Positions 25,372 through 33,753 of a stretch of DNA of 64,000 bases are shown here, in pieces. This stretch comes from Candidatus Poribacteria bacterium (GTDB lineage Bacteria; Poribacteria; WGA-4E; WGA-3G). A program made the translations under genes and the position numbers. Numbering within the stretch: the first letter of the stretch is position 1; every line of letters begins with the position of its first letter. Where the stretch lies: the NCBI GenBank assembly GCA_028818705.1, contig JAPPNJ010000053.1, positions 1-64,000 of the forward strand, in the 5' to 3' direction. The notes below the pieces were generated by a model. The model worked only from the letters and a program-made list of their open reading frames with translations. It did no database searches and had not been told where the DNA came from.

Positions 25372-25433
25372 ACACCCACCTCCCCGTAGATCTGAAGAAA
25401 CACCCAAGCAAAAACCCCTCCACTACATTACGG
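25330..25433 (-). promoter_or_regulatory. Repeated leader element, copy 2
   Basis: On the minus strand it runs from GTAATGTAGTGGAGGGG through TTGCTTGGGTGTTTCTTCAG to CCGCAAGGAAAATTAAAAAT, nearly identical to the leader before the gene at 10652. Here the triplet after it is CTG instead of ATG. It overlaps the 5' part of the permease frame. Confidence 0.7.
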
Positions 25434-25453
25434 GCTTGCACCTTTGGATTCTT

Positions 25454-26392
25454 TTAATTTTCGCTACCCTTCCTCTCCACGAACGGGTTTCCTGTCAACT
25501 TTACGAACACGTCCTCTAATGTCGGCTTCCCGAACCGAACCGTCTGAATCTCACTTGGAAACGCGGCGACAACATCTCGAACAAATTCATGCCCGCGTTC
25601 ACACTCAACACGGAGCTGACCATCCCTCAGCACGGGTGAAACACTGAACCTTTCAGCAATTGCGGTGGCGAGTGTTTCGTTAGCTTCACCTTCTATGAGC
25701 ACAACATCACCGCCGACCTGTGCTTTGAGTTCATTGGGTGCTCCGAGTGCGACTAACGTACCTTTATCCAAGATACCGATCCGATTGCAAGCCTCGGCAT
25801 CATCCAGCAGATGTGTTGTGAGCAGCACAAGGATGTTTTCTGTGTCGGCGAGCACACAGAGATAATCGTTGAGTTGCCTGCGTGCGGTTACATCCAATCC
25901 GCTGGTCGGTTCATCAAGGAGCAGAACACGGGGGGAATGGAGCATCGCTTTTGCAACTTCAACCCGCCTTTGCAAACCACCCGATAAGACTTCAACGCGA
26001 TCTGATGCCCTGTCGGAGACACCAACGTATTCAAGGAGTTCTGCGATCCGACGGCGCAAGATTTTACCAGAGAGTCCATAGAGATGCCCGTGATGCCGTA
26101 AATTCTCGGTAACAGTCAACTTGACATCCAGCCCTGGATGCTGAAAAACAACCCCCAACAGGTTGCGAATTGCCTTCACCTCGGTGGTTAGGTCATATCC
26201 GAGGATACGAACAGTGCCCGACATTATCGGGATTAACGTGGAAAGGATCCTGAACAGGGTCGTTTTCCCACTTCCATTCGGTCCGAGGAGTCCAAAAATC
26301 CCGCCGCACGACGCCTCAAAACTGACATTATTAAGTGCGCGCCGTTCTTGATAACTATGCGAAAGATTTTCTATCTCAAGTTTGTTTTCCAC
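25454..26392 (-). CDS. ABC transporter ATP-binding protein
   Basis: A 312-residue ABC ATPase with Walker A GPNGSGKTT (about residue 37), Q-loop VVFQHPGLD, signature LSGGLQRRVEVAKA, Walker B VLLLDEPTSGLD and H-loop LLTTHLLDDAE. It has a C-terminal DUF4162-like extension ending FGKPTLEDVFVKLTG, typical of drug/antibiotic-type ABC-2 exporters. It probably starts at GTG 26392. The permease partner follows 82 bases downstream, across the repeated leader. Confidence 0.93.
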   Translation of the reverse strand: MENKLEIENLSHSYQERRALNNVSFEASCGGIFGLLGPNGSGKTTLFRILSTLIPIMSGTVRILGYDLTTEVKAIRNLLGVVFQHPGLDVKLTVTENLRHHGHLYGLSGKILRRRIAELLEYVGVSDRASDRVEVLSGGLQRRVEVAKAMLHSPRVLLLDEPTSGLDVTARRQLNDYLCVLADTENILVLLTTHLLDDAEACNRIGILDKGTLVALGAPNELKAQVGGDVVLIEGEANETLATAIAERFSVSPVLRDGQLRVECERGHEFVRDVVAAFPSEIQTVRFGKPTLEDVFVKLTGNPFVERKGSEN

Positions 26393-26402
26393 TTCCGAAG
26401 TT

Positions 26403-26423
26403 GGCGCGCTTTTTAAGCGCGCC
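26403..26423. repeat. Short palindromic hairpin repeat, family A
   Basis: The perfect stem GGCGCGCTT/AAGCGCGCC with loop TTT is followed by TAAG. Confidence 0.7.
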
Positions 26424-26458
26424 TAAGCATAATTCACAACTGCCTGATATGTGCAAGT

Positions 26459-27241
26459 TTATTGAAGTTTCAGCGTGAAATCTTGCATAGCGGCGCCGCC
26501 AGCCTCAACAGTAACGGAGGCAGGGGATGCGCTATTGCTGCCACAGGCTTCATGCCAATAACCGAGTTTATAGGTACCTGCGGGAACATCTTCAAGCGTG
26601 AATTCACCCTTCTCGTTCGTTACAGCGAAATACGGATGCGGTACATAGGCAATCCAAGCCGACATCCAACCGTGAATGTCGCATTTCACGGATACAGGAC
26701 CTTCAGCTTTCTTTACTCCAGCAAGCGGCATTTTCCTACGGTTTTTTGTCTGCTGTTTGTTAACCGGCTTGTTGATGCTACTGAAGATATGGACGTTGTG
26801 ATTAACCTTATCGGTATTGAGCATTGTCAACCGAGCACCCACTGGAACAATCTGGACATGTGGACTGAATTGGCAGCCCTTCTGGTCCATTTCCAGTTTG
26901 GTAGCTTTATCAAAATCTTTGCCCTGCGAAATATCGATCAGATAGACAATCGTATTTTTTAGACCGCTGCCTTCACCGACGACGACAGATTCATCGTATT
27001 TCTCGGTAGCACCACAAACCGCTTGGTCCTTGGTGATCTCGAGCATTTTCATTTCAGGCATGTCCCCTTCAAACTTCACTACGCCGCTAATTGTGCCACC
27101 ATTGCTAACGCCTCCAGCAGAATAGGATTTAGGAAATACTAACATTTCCACTTCGCCTGCTCCGCTGTCAGCCGCAAAGGCACTACCAACATAGCAACAT
27201 GCAAGAAACAGGGCAAGCCCTGCTAACAGATAGGTTTTCAT
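26459..27241 (-). CDS. Secreted cupredoxin-like protein, copy 1
   Basis: A 260-residue exported protein (signal peptide about residues 1-23). The core resembles a cupredoxin fold followed by a small beta domain (FTLEDVPAGTYKLGYWHE, carboxypeptidase-regulatory-like). Candidate copper ligands are H148/H151 (VNHNVH), C187, H190 and M193 (CDIHGWM). The cysteine near residue 123 (DQKGCQFSPHV) is also conserved in the paralogue at 33754-34503. It may carry electrons between the bc-type complex and the oxidase, or deliver copper. It lies between the cytochrome c genes and the ABC exporter. Confidence 0.82.
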   Translation of the reverse strand: MKTYLLAGLALFLACCYVGSAFAADSGAGEVEMLVFPKSYSAGGVSNGGTISGVVKFEGDMPEMKMLEITKDQAVCGATEKYDESVVVGEGSGLKNTIVYLIDISQGKDFDKATKLEMDQKGCQFSPHVQIVPVGARLTMLNTDKVNHNVHIFSSINKPVNKQQTKNRRKMPLAGVKKAEGPVSVKCDIHGWMSAWIAYVPHPYFAVTNEKGEFTLEDVPAGTYKLGYWHEACGSNSASPASVTVEAGGAAMQDFTLKLQ

Positions 27242-27327
27242 TTTTTCTCCTTTTAATTATAGTTTTCAGTTATCGATCCTTGAACTGAAGATTGATTACT
27301 CATTATTATGGTAAATTTTACAATCCA

Positions 27328-29049
27328 CTATGCTTCTGAATTTCTACGCTGCACGGCTGCACGTAAACCGACGAGCAAGCCGAGAGAAAGAACAGCGATC
27401 AAAGGCGGATAAACGAATCGCCTTGAGGACGGAACAGGTTCAAGGACGAAAGTATACCAACTTGTCATGACCCGTTTTGTGCCAACATCACCGTTTGAAC
27501 CATCCCATGCAGAGAAAGCAATAGGCACAAAAATACCGGGATCAAGTTGTAAATCCTTTTTGTCATCGGTCCTCAACGCACGTTTCACCCACAATTTATA
27601 TCGTCCGTCCGTATAGGTGCCTGTTGCTTGCAGATCCCCCTGCACTTCTTGGACTTCAACATTATTGACCCCTTTAGCAGTAAGTTCAGTCACCTGCTCA
27701 GGCGCAGAGGCTTTCCACTGCCAGACATAGACCGGGAGTCTCCCACCGTATAAGAAATAGGGCTTCGGAGCAGTCGGACCTTGTGGCACTCTCACAGGAA
27801 ATTGAACTGCCAATGCGTCCTCAAGAGTCTCGCCAGTCTCCTCATTCGTTTCATCAATCGTGTGGGTTCGGTCGTCCCATATAAAGAGGAAAGCGACCTC
27901 TGTATCGTTGTAAAACGATTTGACGCTTACGGCATCGATTGTTGGGTTAAATTGCCGCGGTTCAATGACAACCTGTCCGACAAGAGGGAAGTATCTGGAC
28001 TCAAATGTTTCCCATGCGTCGGCATCGATTGTAGGCAATTCGCCTTGAATGTATTGTGAGCGAAGGACGTTATTTCCAATAGCAGGTTCCGGACGTTGTT
28101 CAGGCATAAGCGACTTCACGTAGTTCGCCAAATGCCAACTTTTTTCGTAGACGACCTTCATTGCGTTGTCATAAATCTGCTGCTCATCTGCGCTCAGCTC
28201 CAAGCCTTCCACTCGATTGAGGGCGACGTTGACAGCCTCATCCATTTTCTCATAAAACCGCTCAGATTCCCCTTCTTCTGCCTCCGTCATTTCGTCTTTA
28301 TTTTCTAATTCAGTGAGGCGTTTGGATTCTTCCGAGGTCAATCCGAAATGTAGGAAACTATCCCCTTCAAATGCGGGCATGGGTGAACCAGCGATCCCGC
28401 CGATGAACCGCTTGAAGATGTCTTCAGTATCAGAACCACCGCGGTAATTCCAGCCGTGTGTCAGATTTGCGGGCCATGTTTGGAAACCCCATTCATCAGT
28501 CAGTGTAGGAGCGGATGTACCATCGCCACGTCCAATGTTCCCGTGGCACTCTATACAACCGAGTTCGGTATAAAGTCCTTTTCCGATCTCAACACTTTCT
28601 TCAGAATAGGTGATTTGTCCCGCCAAAGTAATTTCCCGTGGCGGTGCCTCACGTTCTTTAAACCCGTTATGAAACGTTTTAATATAGGCGACGAGTTCCC
28701 AGCGGTCATCAGCACTCAGAGAGGTTTCCCATCCAGGCATCGACGAGCCGGGCATCCCTTCGGTAATAATGTCATAGAGGTCCTGATCCGTTGGGAGTTC
28801 TCCGGATTCCGTAGAACGAATTTTATACAAGCCACGTGTAAAATCTCTGGGTCTCGGGAGTAGATTCTCAGCGGCGGAGCCGTCGCCTCTGCCTTCTGTA
28901 CCGTGGCAGTGTGCGCAGCTTTCCTCATATACCTCTTTTCCTCTCTCGGAAGCCTCTGGCGCGTTCTGTGCGTGTGTTACGACACAACAGAGCGTCCCTA
29001 CTACTATTCCGATAATCAGCATCAAGAGAGCAATACTTCTGTTTCTCAT
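27328..29049 (-). CDS. Dihaem cytochrome c with ethylbenzene-dehydrogenase-type haem domain
   Basis: A 573-residue exported, membrane-anchored protein. It has a signal segment (residues 7-27), two cytochrome c domains (CAHCH at 45-49 with GMPGSSMPGW as the Met region; CIECH at 165-169), a linker, and a C-terminal EB_dh-like domain (FPLVGQVVIEPRQFNPTIDA, FLFIWDDRTH, YKLWVKRALR). It closes with a membrane helix and basic tail. EB_dh domains hold haem b in gamma subunits of some DMSO-reductase-type enzymes, but no molybdenum catalytic subunit is nearby. It probably relays electrons between the c haems and another partner. It overlaps closely with the preceding cytochrome gene (two-base spacing). 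Confidence 0.87.
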   Translation of the reverse strand: MRNRSIALLMLIIGIVVGTLCCVVTHAQNAPEASERGKEVYEESCAHCHGTEGRGDGSAAENLLPRPRDFTRGLYKIRSTESGELPTDQDLYDIITEGMPGSSMPGWETSLSADDRWELVAYIKTFHNGFKEREAPPREITLAGQITYSEESVEIGKGLYTELGCIECHGNIGRGDGTSAPTLTDEWGFQTWPANLTHGWNYRGGSDTEDIFKRFIGGIAGSPMPAFEGDSFLHFGLTSEESKRLTELENKDEMTEAEEGESERFYEKMDEAVNVALNRVEGLELSADEQQIYDNAMKVVYEKSWHLANYVKSLMPEQRPEPAIGNNVLRSQYIQGELPTIDADAWETFESRYFPLVGQVVIEPRQFNPTIDAVSVKSFYNDTEVAFLFIWDDRTHTIDETNEETGETLEDALAVQFPVRVPQGPTAPKPYFLYGGRLPVYVWQWKASAPEQVTELTAKGVNNVEVQEVQGDLQATGTYTDGRYKLWVKRALRTDDKKDLQLDPGIFVPIAFSAWDGSNGDVGTKRVMTSWYTFVLEPVPSSRRFVYPPLIAVLSLGLLVGLRAAVQRRNSEA

Positions 29050-29051
29050 TC

Positions 29052-29828
29052 TTAATGTGCCTCCCCAAAGGTTCGTGGCTGATAACCGGTGTAATCAGAT
29101 AAAAAGAGGATAACGTCCCAAATTTCATCTTTTGTCAAGTAGTCTTCCCAGATAGGCATTGCAGAATCCCAAGGTGCGCCAGCAGCCGGCAGTCCGGGTC
29201 CACCCTTGCTAATTCGCCAAAAGAAGAAAGATTCTTGGAAGTTCGGGATAATCCCTGGATCTTGGAAATTAGCAGGCAGAGGCTGGAGATAGGGGGCGAA
29301 ATGCCCTTGTCCGTCAAGGTGATCGCCATGGCAGTAGAAGCAGTTTTGATAATAGACGCGTCTTCCGTTTTCGACATGTGCCTTGAACGCCTCTGGATCG
29401 TCCTTTTCATAGTGCCGGAATGGGTTCACAACATCTTGCATTGTGCCGATAACTTCATCCTTATAGGTTAATTCAAGCGGTGGCGATGGATGTGCGTCCC
29501 GCGGACTTCCGGGTGGACTTGCTCGCTGTGCGATAATTGAGTAGGTATAGCCAAGTAGAAACAACGGGATTAAGACAACGATAACGCGTCTGCGGACACG
29601 GCGTCTATCATCCACGAGCGTTTCACGAATAGGCCGCAGGAACTCTCGAAAGAGTGAGTCCTCGACAGAGATATGCACCAAGATGGCGATTATAATCAAC
29701 CCCATATACATCGCAATCACACTGGCTGGTATCGGCACGGATATAACGCTTCCAATGACGAAGCGCAGTACGAGCCAAGAACCGACCAGGATTATAAGAC
29801 ATATTGTGAAGAGCGACAGTCTTTTCAT
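29052..29828 (-). CDS. Membrane-anchored monohaem cytochrome c
   Basis: A 258-residue protein with three N-terminal membrane helices (about residues 5-24, 35-53 and 82-99) and a C-terminal cytochrome c domain with CFYCH at 163-167. A likely axial Met is in PWDSAMPIWEDYLT. AGGAGG precedes the ATG, and the stop is two bases before the next cytochrome gene, so they are translated together. The multi-helix anchor before a class I cytochrome domain suggests a fixed subunit of a larger respiratory complex. Confidence 0.88.
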   Translation of the reverse strand: MKRLSLFTICLIILVGSWLVLRFVIGSVISVPIPASVIAMYMGLIIIAILVHISVEDSLFREFLRPIRETLVDDRRRVRRRVIVVLIPLFLLGYTYSIIAQRASPPGSPRDAHPSPPLELTYKDEVIGTMQDVVNPFRHYEKDDPEAFKAHVENGRRVYYQNCFYCHGDHLDGQGHFAPYLQPLPANFQDPGIIPNFQESFFFWRISKGGPGLPAAGAPWDSAMPIWEDYLTKDEIWDVILFLSDYTGYQPRTFGEAH

Positions 29829-29851
29829 GGTGTTTTTTCCTCCTCTATACA

Positions 29852-29875
29852 GATGTCGCCCCTACGGGGCTGAAG
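29852..29875. repeat. Family C GC-rich hairpin repeat
   Basis: TATACAGATGTCGCCCCTAC with the following GGGGCTG pairs GCCCC with GGGGC. Related copies stand near 11899, 12299, 12348, 34724 and 34806. Confidence 0.55.
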
Positions 29876-29904
29876 TAAAGAATTTGTTTTTTCACAGTTG
29901 TCTG

Positions 29905-31413
29905 TTATTCGGCGGAAGCATCATTTGTCTCTGCTGGCACTGCTTCCACTGTCGCGCCAGTAAGTGTGCTTAAGAAAGAGAGCAAATTAGTCATATCCGA
30001 CACGGATAGGAGCAACGGAAAATTTTCAGGCATTGGTGAAGTAATCAGTAACTTCTTGCCAGAGGCATGGGTAAAAGTAACCTCTTCAACATCAAAAGTA
30101 TCAATTACCTCTTCACTACCATCAACGTTTAAGACGATTTCATCATCGTCTATTGTACCAGAAATGTGAGCACCGACAATTTCGTCGCCATCAAAAGTGA
30201 GAACGGTCAACTGGCTTTTGACCTCTGTTTTAGAGAACGTCTTATCTTCGCCGTTAACTTTAAGGGTCACCGTCTTGTCAGTTTCTGAAACAATGTCCCC
30301 GGTTACCGGTGCATCTGCATCTGTGGGTGTTAGCGTCAAGGTAAAGTACCCCTTCGCTTGCAGATCGGAAAGTTCCTCAATCGGTTCCTCGTCAAGTTCA
30401 CTCAGCAAGATTGTGTGTTCCTCTTCTACGCCATCTGCGGTTTTGGTGCGAACGACAATTTGTTCTGTATCCTGCGAGACAAGCGTTCCTTGATAGGTTG
30501 TTCCGTTGGCGCGGACGGTCACAGCACCGTAACCGCTCACAATTTGCACACTTGGCAGCAGGATTGATTCCTCAAGATACCGCATGTCGTTAAAGGCGGC
30601 AATTTCGGAGAGATCTGGTGCAGTGACGACTTCAAAGTCTGTAGTTGTTTCACCCGCTGCGGGGCTTTCTATGCCTTGTACTGCATGACAAGAGATACAC
30701 GCCGCACTCACAAAAACCTTCTTCCCTTGTTCTACATCGCCAGTAAGTAAAGGCGGAAGTGCTGCTGCTGCGACTGCGGTGTCTGCTCTATCTATCGGCT
30801 CATCAAACGGGGTGGGATCAATCTCGCCGCCCTGGCTCTGGAGATAGGCGATAACCGCCTCAATCTCTAACTTGGAGAGAGCGATAGGTGCTTTCCAAAT
30901 CTCCGGCATAATCTTGCCGTATCCCGGAACAAGATATTTATCGGGTTCGTAAAGCGACTCAATAAGATAGGTTTTCGCATCCGTACCGGGGACACGGCTG
31001 GCAGCGTTAATACCGATGTCTGTTAGATCGGGACATCTCCCTTTCGGTGCGGAGGTATCCACGGTATGACAAGCACTACATTGCCCTTTTCCGTTAAACA
31101 CCAAAGCACCTTGCTCAGCGACTGCCTCCGGGTCGCTCCAATCCAGTTCGGTTAAATTCACGGCTGTGGAACTCTCTGGAACGAGGCTCGCGACAAAGGC
31201 ATAAAACCATATCACGGCAAGCGAGAATGTCAACAATTTCATGACGTTGGACCACAAGACGATGTTTATAATCACTGAAATGAGAAACCAGACTGACCAA
31301 GGCAGCAGGTTCTCCGAAGCGATCGGAAACGCGGATGCTCCAGCAATATAGGCGATGAAACTCACCACCATTAAGATGAGACTCGCAATTTTTATGAGCG
31401 TATTTCTTGACAT
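29905..31413 (-). CDS. Membrane-anchored dihaem cytochrome c
   Basis: A 502-residue protein with three N-terminal hydrophobic segments (about residues 8-28, 37-55 and 58-78) and two cytochrome c domains (CSACH at 112-116, CISCH at 239-243). A long C-terminal part is beta-rich, with a VTVRANGTTYQGTLVSQD segment near the second haem and a final helix with MPENFPLLLSVSDMTNLLSFL. A similar inserted strand pattern occurs in the eight-haem protein at 35663-38791 (QRTGVVTKTASGIIIKT), resembling planctomycete cytochrome c domains. It lies just after the bd-like subunit gene and follows a repeated leader with its own AAGGAA site. Confidence 0.86.
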   Translation of the reverse strand: MSRNTLIKIASLILMVVSFIAYIAGASAFPIASENLLPWSVWFLISVIINIVLWSNVMKLLTFSLAVIWFYAFVASLVPESSTAVNLTELDWSDPEAVAEQGALVFNGKGQCSACHTVDTSAPKGRCPDLTDIGINAASRVPGTDAKTYLIESLYEPDKYLVPGYGKIMPEIWKAPIALSKLEIEAVIAYLQSQGGEIDPTPFDEPIDRADTAVAAAALPPLLTGDVEQGKKVFVSAACISCHAVQGIESPAAGETTTDFEVVTAPDLSEIAAFNDMRYLEESILLPSVQIVSGYGAVTVRANGTTYQGTLVSQDTEQIVVRTKTADGVEEEHTILLSELDEEPIEELSDLQAKGYFTLTLTPTDADAPVTGDIVSETDKTVTLKVNGEDKTFSKTEVKSQLTVLTFDGDEIVGAHISGTIDDDEIVLNVDGSEEVIDTFDVEEVTFTHASGKKLLITSPMPENFPLLLSVSDMTNLLSFLSTLTGATVEAVPAETNDASAE

Positions 31414-31602
31414 CTTTTAATTATTCCTTGCGGCTAAATAACGTGGGTTTGGACTTTAACGTGCCACTCTTAAATCCGCTCTCCATTTCATTACGAGCTA
31501 CGCATTTTGTTCTACCGCTTTCTAACTATTCCCTGCGGTTAAATAACATGAGTTTGGACTTTAACGTGCCACTCTTAAATCCGCTCTCCATTTCATTACG
31601 AG
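31414..31602 (-). promoter_or_regulatory. Repeated leader element, copy 3, tandemly duplicated
   Basis: Two copies lie 105 bases apart (31414-31497 and about 31517-31602). Read on the minus strand each begins CGTAATGAAATGGAGAGCGG and ends near CCGCA(A/G)GGAATA. Only the copy nearer the gene is followed by ATG (31413). The start and end blocks match the leaders at 10653 and 25330, while the middle differs. No other gene was seen in the 31414-31710 gap. Confidence 0.7.
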
Positions 31603-31710
31603 CGGGCTTTTGATTAAGTACATCAGGGTTAAGTGCCAATTTTGGTTCGGACGCTGCTGTATCCTTAATCCAGGGTCACCAACCCCTTTCCGTAGCAATT
31701 CTTCCCGCTA

Positions 31711-33612
31711 TTAGTCATCACCTTCAGCAGTAACAGCGGTTTCGGTAGCAGGCACTGTTTCTTGCTTTTTCTTTTCACCCCATAAACCGAGCCAGAAGAT
31801 AAATCCAACGAGCGCGAAGAAAACCACCATGATAATCGCCACCATGTTCACTGCCTCGCTGAGGAGCGGTGTAAACGCATCAGGCGATGTGTCCTGCATA
31901 ACACCGAAGATGTGCCACGCCTCTCGAAGCCCTGAACGCGCATAACCCATCAGTCCCATCAGAGATGTAAACGTAATTGCGATGAGAATCAAGACGTATT
32001 GTGAGCGGTCTGTCATTTCTCCCCAATTAATACTGCCAGATGTCGTCGCTTTGCGGTACATGAAAATGTCAACGACGGTGACAACTGCCATAACCGCCAG
32101 TGCAACCAGGACCTGATAAGGCGTAAGAATATTAACACGCAAATCTGTTGGGACGGTAAATCCGACAATACCGATGACCACAATTACGACCACTGCGAGG
32201 AAGAAGATCGCAGATATGGCGATGTTACCGACTTTTTTCCAATTCGCTATTGGTATTTTCCCGGAACGCCGATAAAAGAGGAAACTCAAGAAAGTAGTGA
32301 GGATAATGATGTTAACAGCCGTATTTTTGGCAGTCATCAAGCCAAACAGTCCGAGGTGTGGGTGGTTTGCACCGCCCATCGCGCTCAGCTCACTGGCACT
32401 TGAGATTTTAGAGAGTGTGCGCGGGGTCATCCAGATTGCAACACAGATAACGATAATGGTAATCATGTAGGGACGGTAGCGCGCATAGATCTCGGCACCT
32501 TCAATTCGTCCCATGCCTGACCAGAGGTAGTAGTTCGCACCAATAAAGAGGACCCCAATCATGACTGCCTGAATGATAAATAGCCAAGAAAATAGGCTAC
32601 CCATCATGTTAATGCCCATCGTGTTGTTGAACATGTAGATTTCCCTGCCGAGCCAATAGCCAAGGAAAGGTAGTGGTATAAGTCCACAGAGTGCGATGAA
32701 GTTGCCGGTATAGCCCATCCAATCGTAATGCGCTTTGTCCTCTTTGGTTTTGGCGACGAGGAATCGGAATGCAGCATAAGCCGCTACAATTGAACCTCCG
32801 AAGGCAATGTTTCCAACGAGGCGGTGGATATTAACTGGCATCCACGTAAAATTGTTGACGGCATCCCAAAGGGTGCCCATGAACTCGCCCGTTGTTTCGT
32901 TATGAAGCGGGACCATTGTATGGCTTGTAACACCTTCCATAGCAGCTTCAGGTGTTAGCTCCGAATCAGCAGCCAATCTTTCTTCTATCCAAGATTTGCG
33001 TCTCGACTCAGATAGTATGCCGTACTGGGTTGCAGGACTGGTCTGGTAACTGAGCCATGCGTTGGAGACAAACATAATCGCAGTGCCGAACACATTCAAG
33101 AGTACACCGAGGAAGAGGTGCCATCCTTTATGGCGTCCTTGCATCTTATCCCATCCGTAGGAGTAGAGGTAAAGCGTAAAAGTTTCCCCGAAGAACAGAA
33201 TGACATAAAAGATCATCGTCGGTCCGAATATGCCACTGAGTTTCGACATTACTTTCGGATAACACCAAATGAGGATGAAGACGAGCACACCACCGAGTAA
33301 GGCTGTTGTCGAAAACGCGCCCATACAGAGTTTAATAAACTCTTGCGCCATCCGGTCATATCGCATGTCCTTTGTCTTCCAGCCGATAAATTCAATGATA
33401 ACGGCGAACATCGGGACACCGAGAATAAAGGATCCGAATAAGAGGTGGAGCTGCGCAGCAATCCACGCTGCACTCCGGCTGCCGATTTTCGGGAAAGGAC
33501 GATATTCTGCCTCGGTCACGTCTTGGGCAAACACCGGGGCAACCGCTAACAAGGCATAAGCAGACAGGACGCAAATAAGTATGAGATAGAGTCTCTTTTT
33601 AGATATTTTCAT
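31711..33612 (-). CDS. Cytochrome bd-like oxidase subunit I homologue
   Basis: A 633-residue integral membrane protein with an N-terminal signal (ending VFAQ) and about 14 helices. It resembles CydA: AAQLHLLFGSFILGVPMFA carries the first-helix histidine; a helix with FFGETFTLYLYSYGWDKM corresponds to the acidic helix of CydA; VNIHRLVGNIAFGG supplies a further histidine. The GRQPW segment of the quinol loop is not found, and no CydB subunit is encoded nearby. Proteins of this kind occur in nitrifier and related genomes as bd-like oxidases of uncertain donor. Neighbouring c-type cytochromes suggest a cytochrome rather than quinol donor. Function not certain. Confidence 0.75.
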   Translation of the reverse strand: MKISKKRLYLILICVLSAYALLAVAPVFAQDVTEAEYRPFPKIGSRSAAWIAAQLHLLFGSFILGVPMFAVIIEFIGWKTKDMRYDRMAQEFIKLCMGAFSTTALLGGVLVFILIWCYPKVMSKLSGIFGPTMIFYVILFFGETFTLYLYSYGWDKMQGRHKGWHLFLGVLLNVFGTAIMFVSNAWLSYQTSPATQYGILSESRRKSWIEERLAADSELTPEAAMEGVTSHTMVPLHNETTGEFMGTLWDAVNNFTWMPVNIHRLVGNIAFGGSIVAAYAAFRFLVAKTKEDKAHYDWMGYTGNFIALCGLIPLPFLGYWLGREIYMFNNTMGINMMGSLFSWLFIIQAVMIGVLFIGANYYLWSGMGRIEGAEIYARYRPYMITIIVICVAIWMTPRTLSKISSASELSAMGGANHPHLGLFGLMTAKNTAVNIIILTTFLSFLFYRRSGKIPIANWKKVGNIAISAIFFLAVVVIVVIGIVGFTVPTDLRVNILTPYQVLVALAVMAVVTVVDIFMYRKATTSGSINWGEMTDRSQYVLILIAITFTSLMGLMGYARSGLREAWHIFGVMQDTSPDAFTPLLSEAVNMVAIIMVVFFALVGFIFWLGLWGEKKKQETVPATETAVTAEGDD

Positions 33613-33621
33613 CTTTTATGG

Positions 33622-33753
33622 TTGTCAGTTTTATGGGTTGTGGGTAATGGGTGTAAGAGATGTTTGGCAACAATTCACCATCACTTTGAATATTCCAACG
33701 GGGTGGATTGTTACAGCGAACCTCTTAACTCAAAACCCAAAACCGATAACTAT
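33622..33753. repeat. STRR-like inverted heptamer tract
   Basis: GTTGTCAGTTTTATGGGTTG on one side and CTCTTAACTCAAAACCCAAA with CCGATAAC on the other form an imperfect inverted repeat like those at 1090 and 16281. Confidence 0.5.

Noticed and set aside
27328..29049. Nitrite oxidoreductase or chlorate reductase gamma subunit
   Set aside because: The EB_dh-type domain alone is not enough; no molybdenum or iron-sulfur subunit is encoded in the window.
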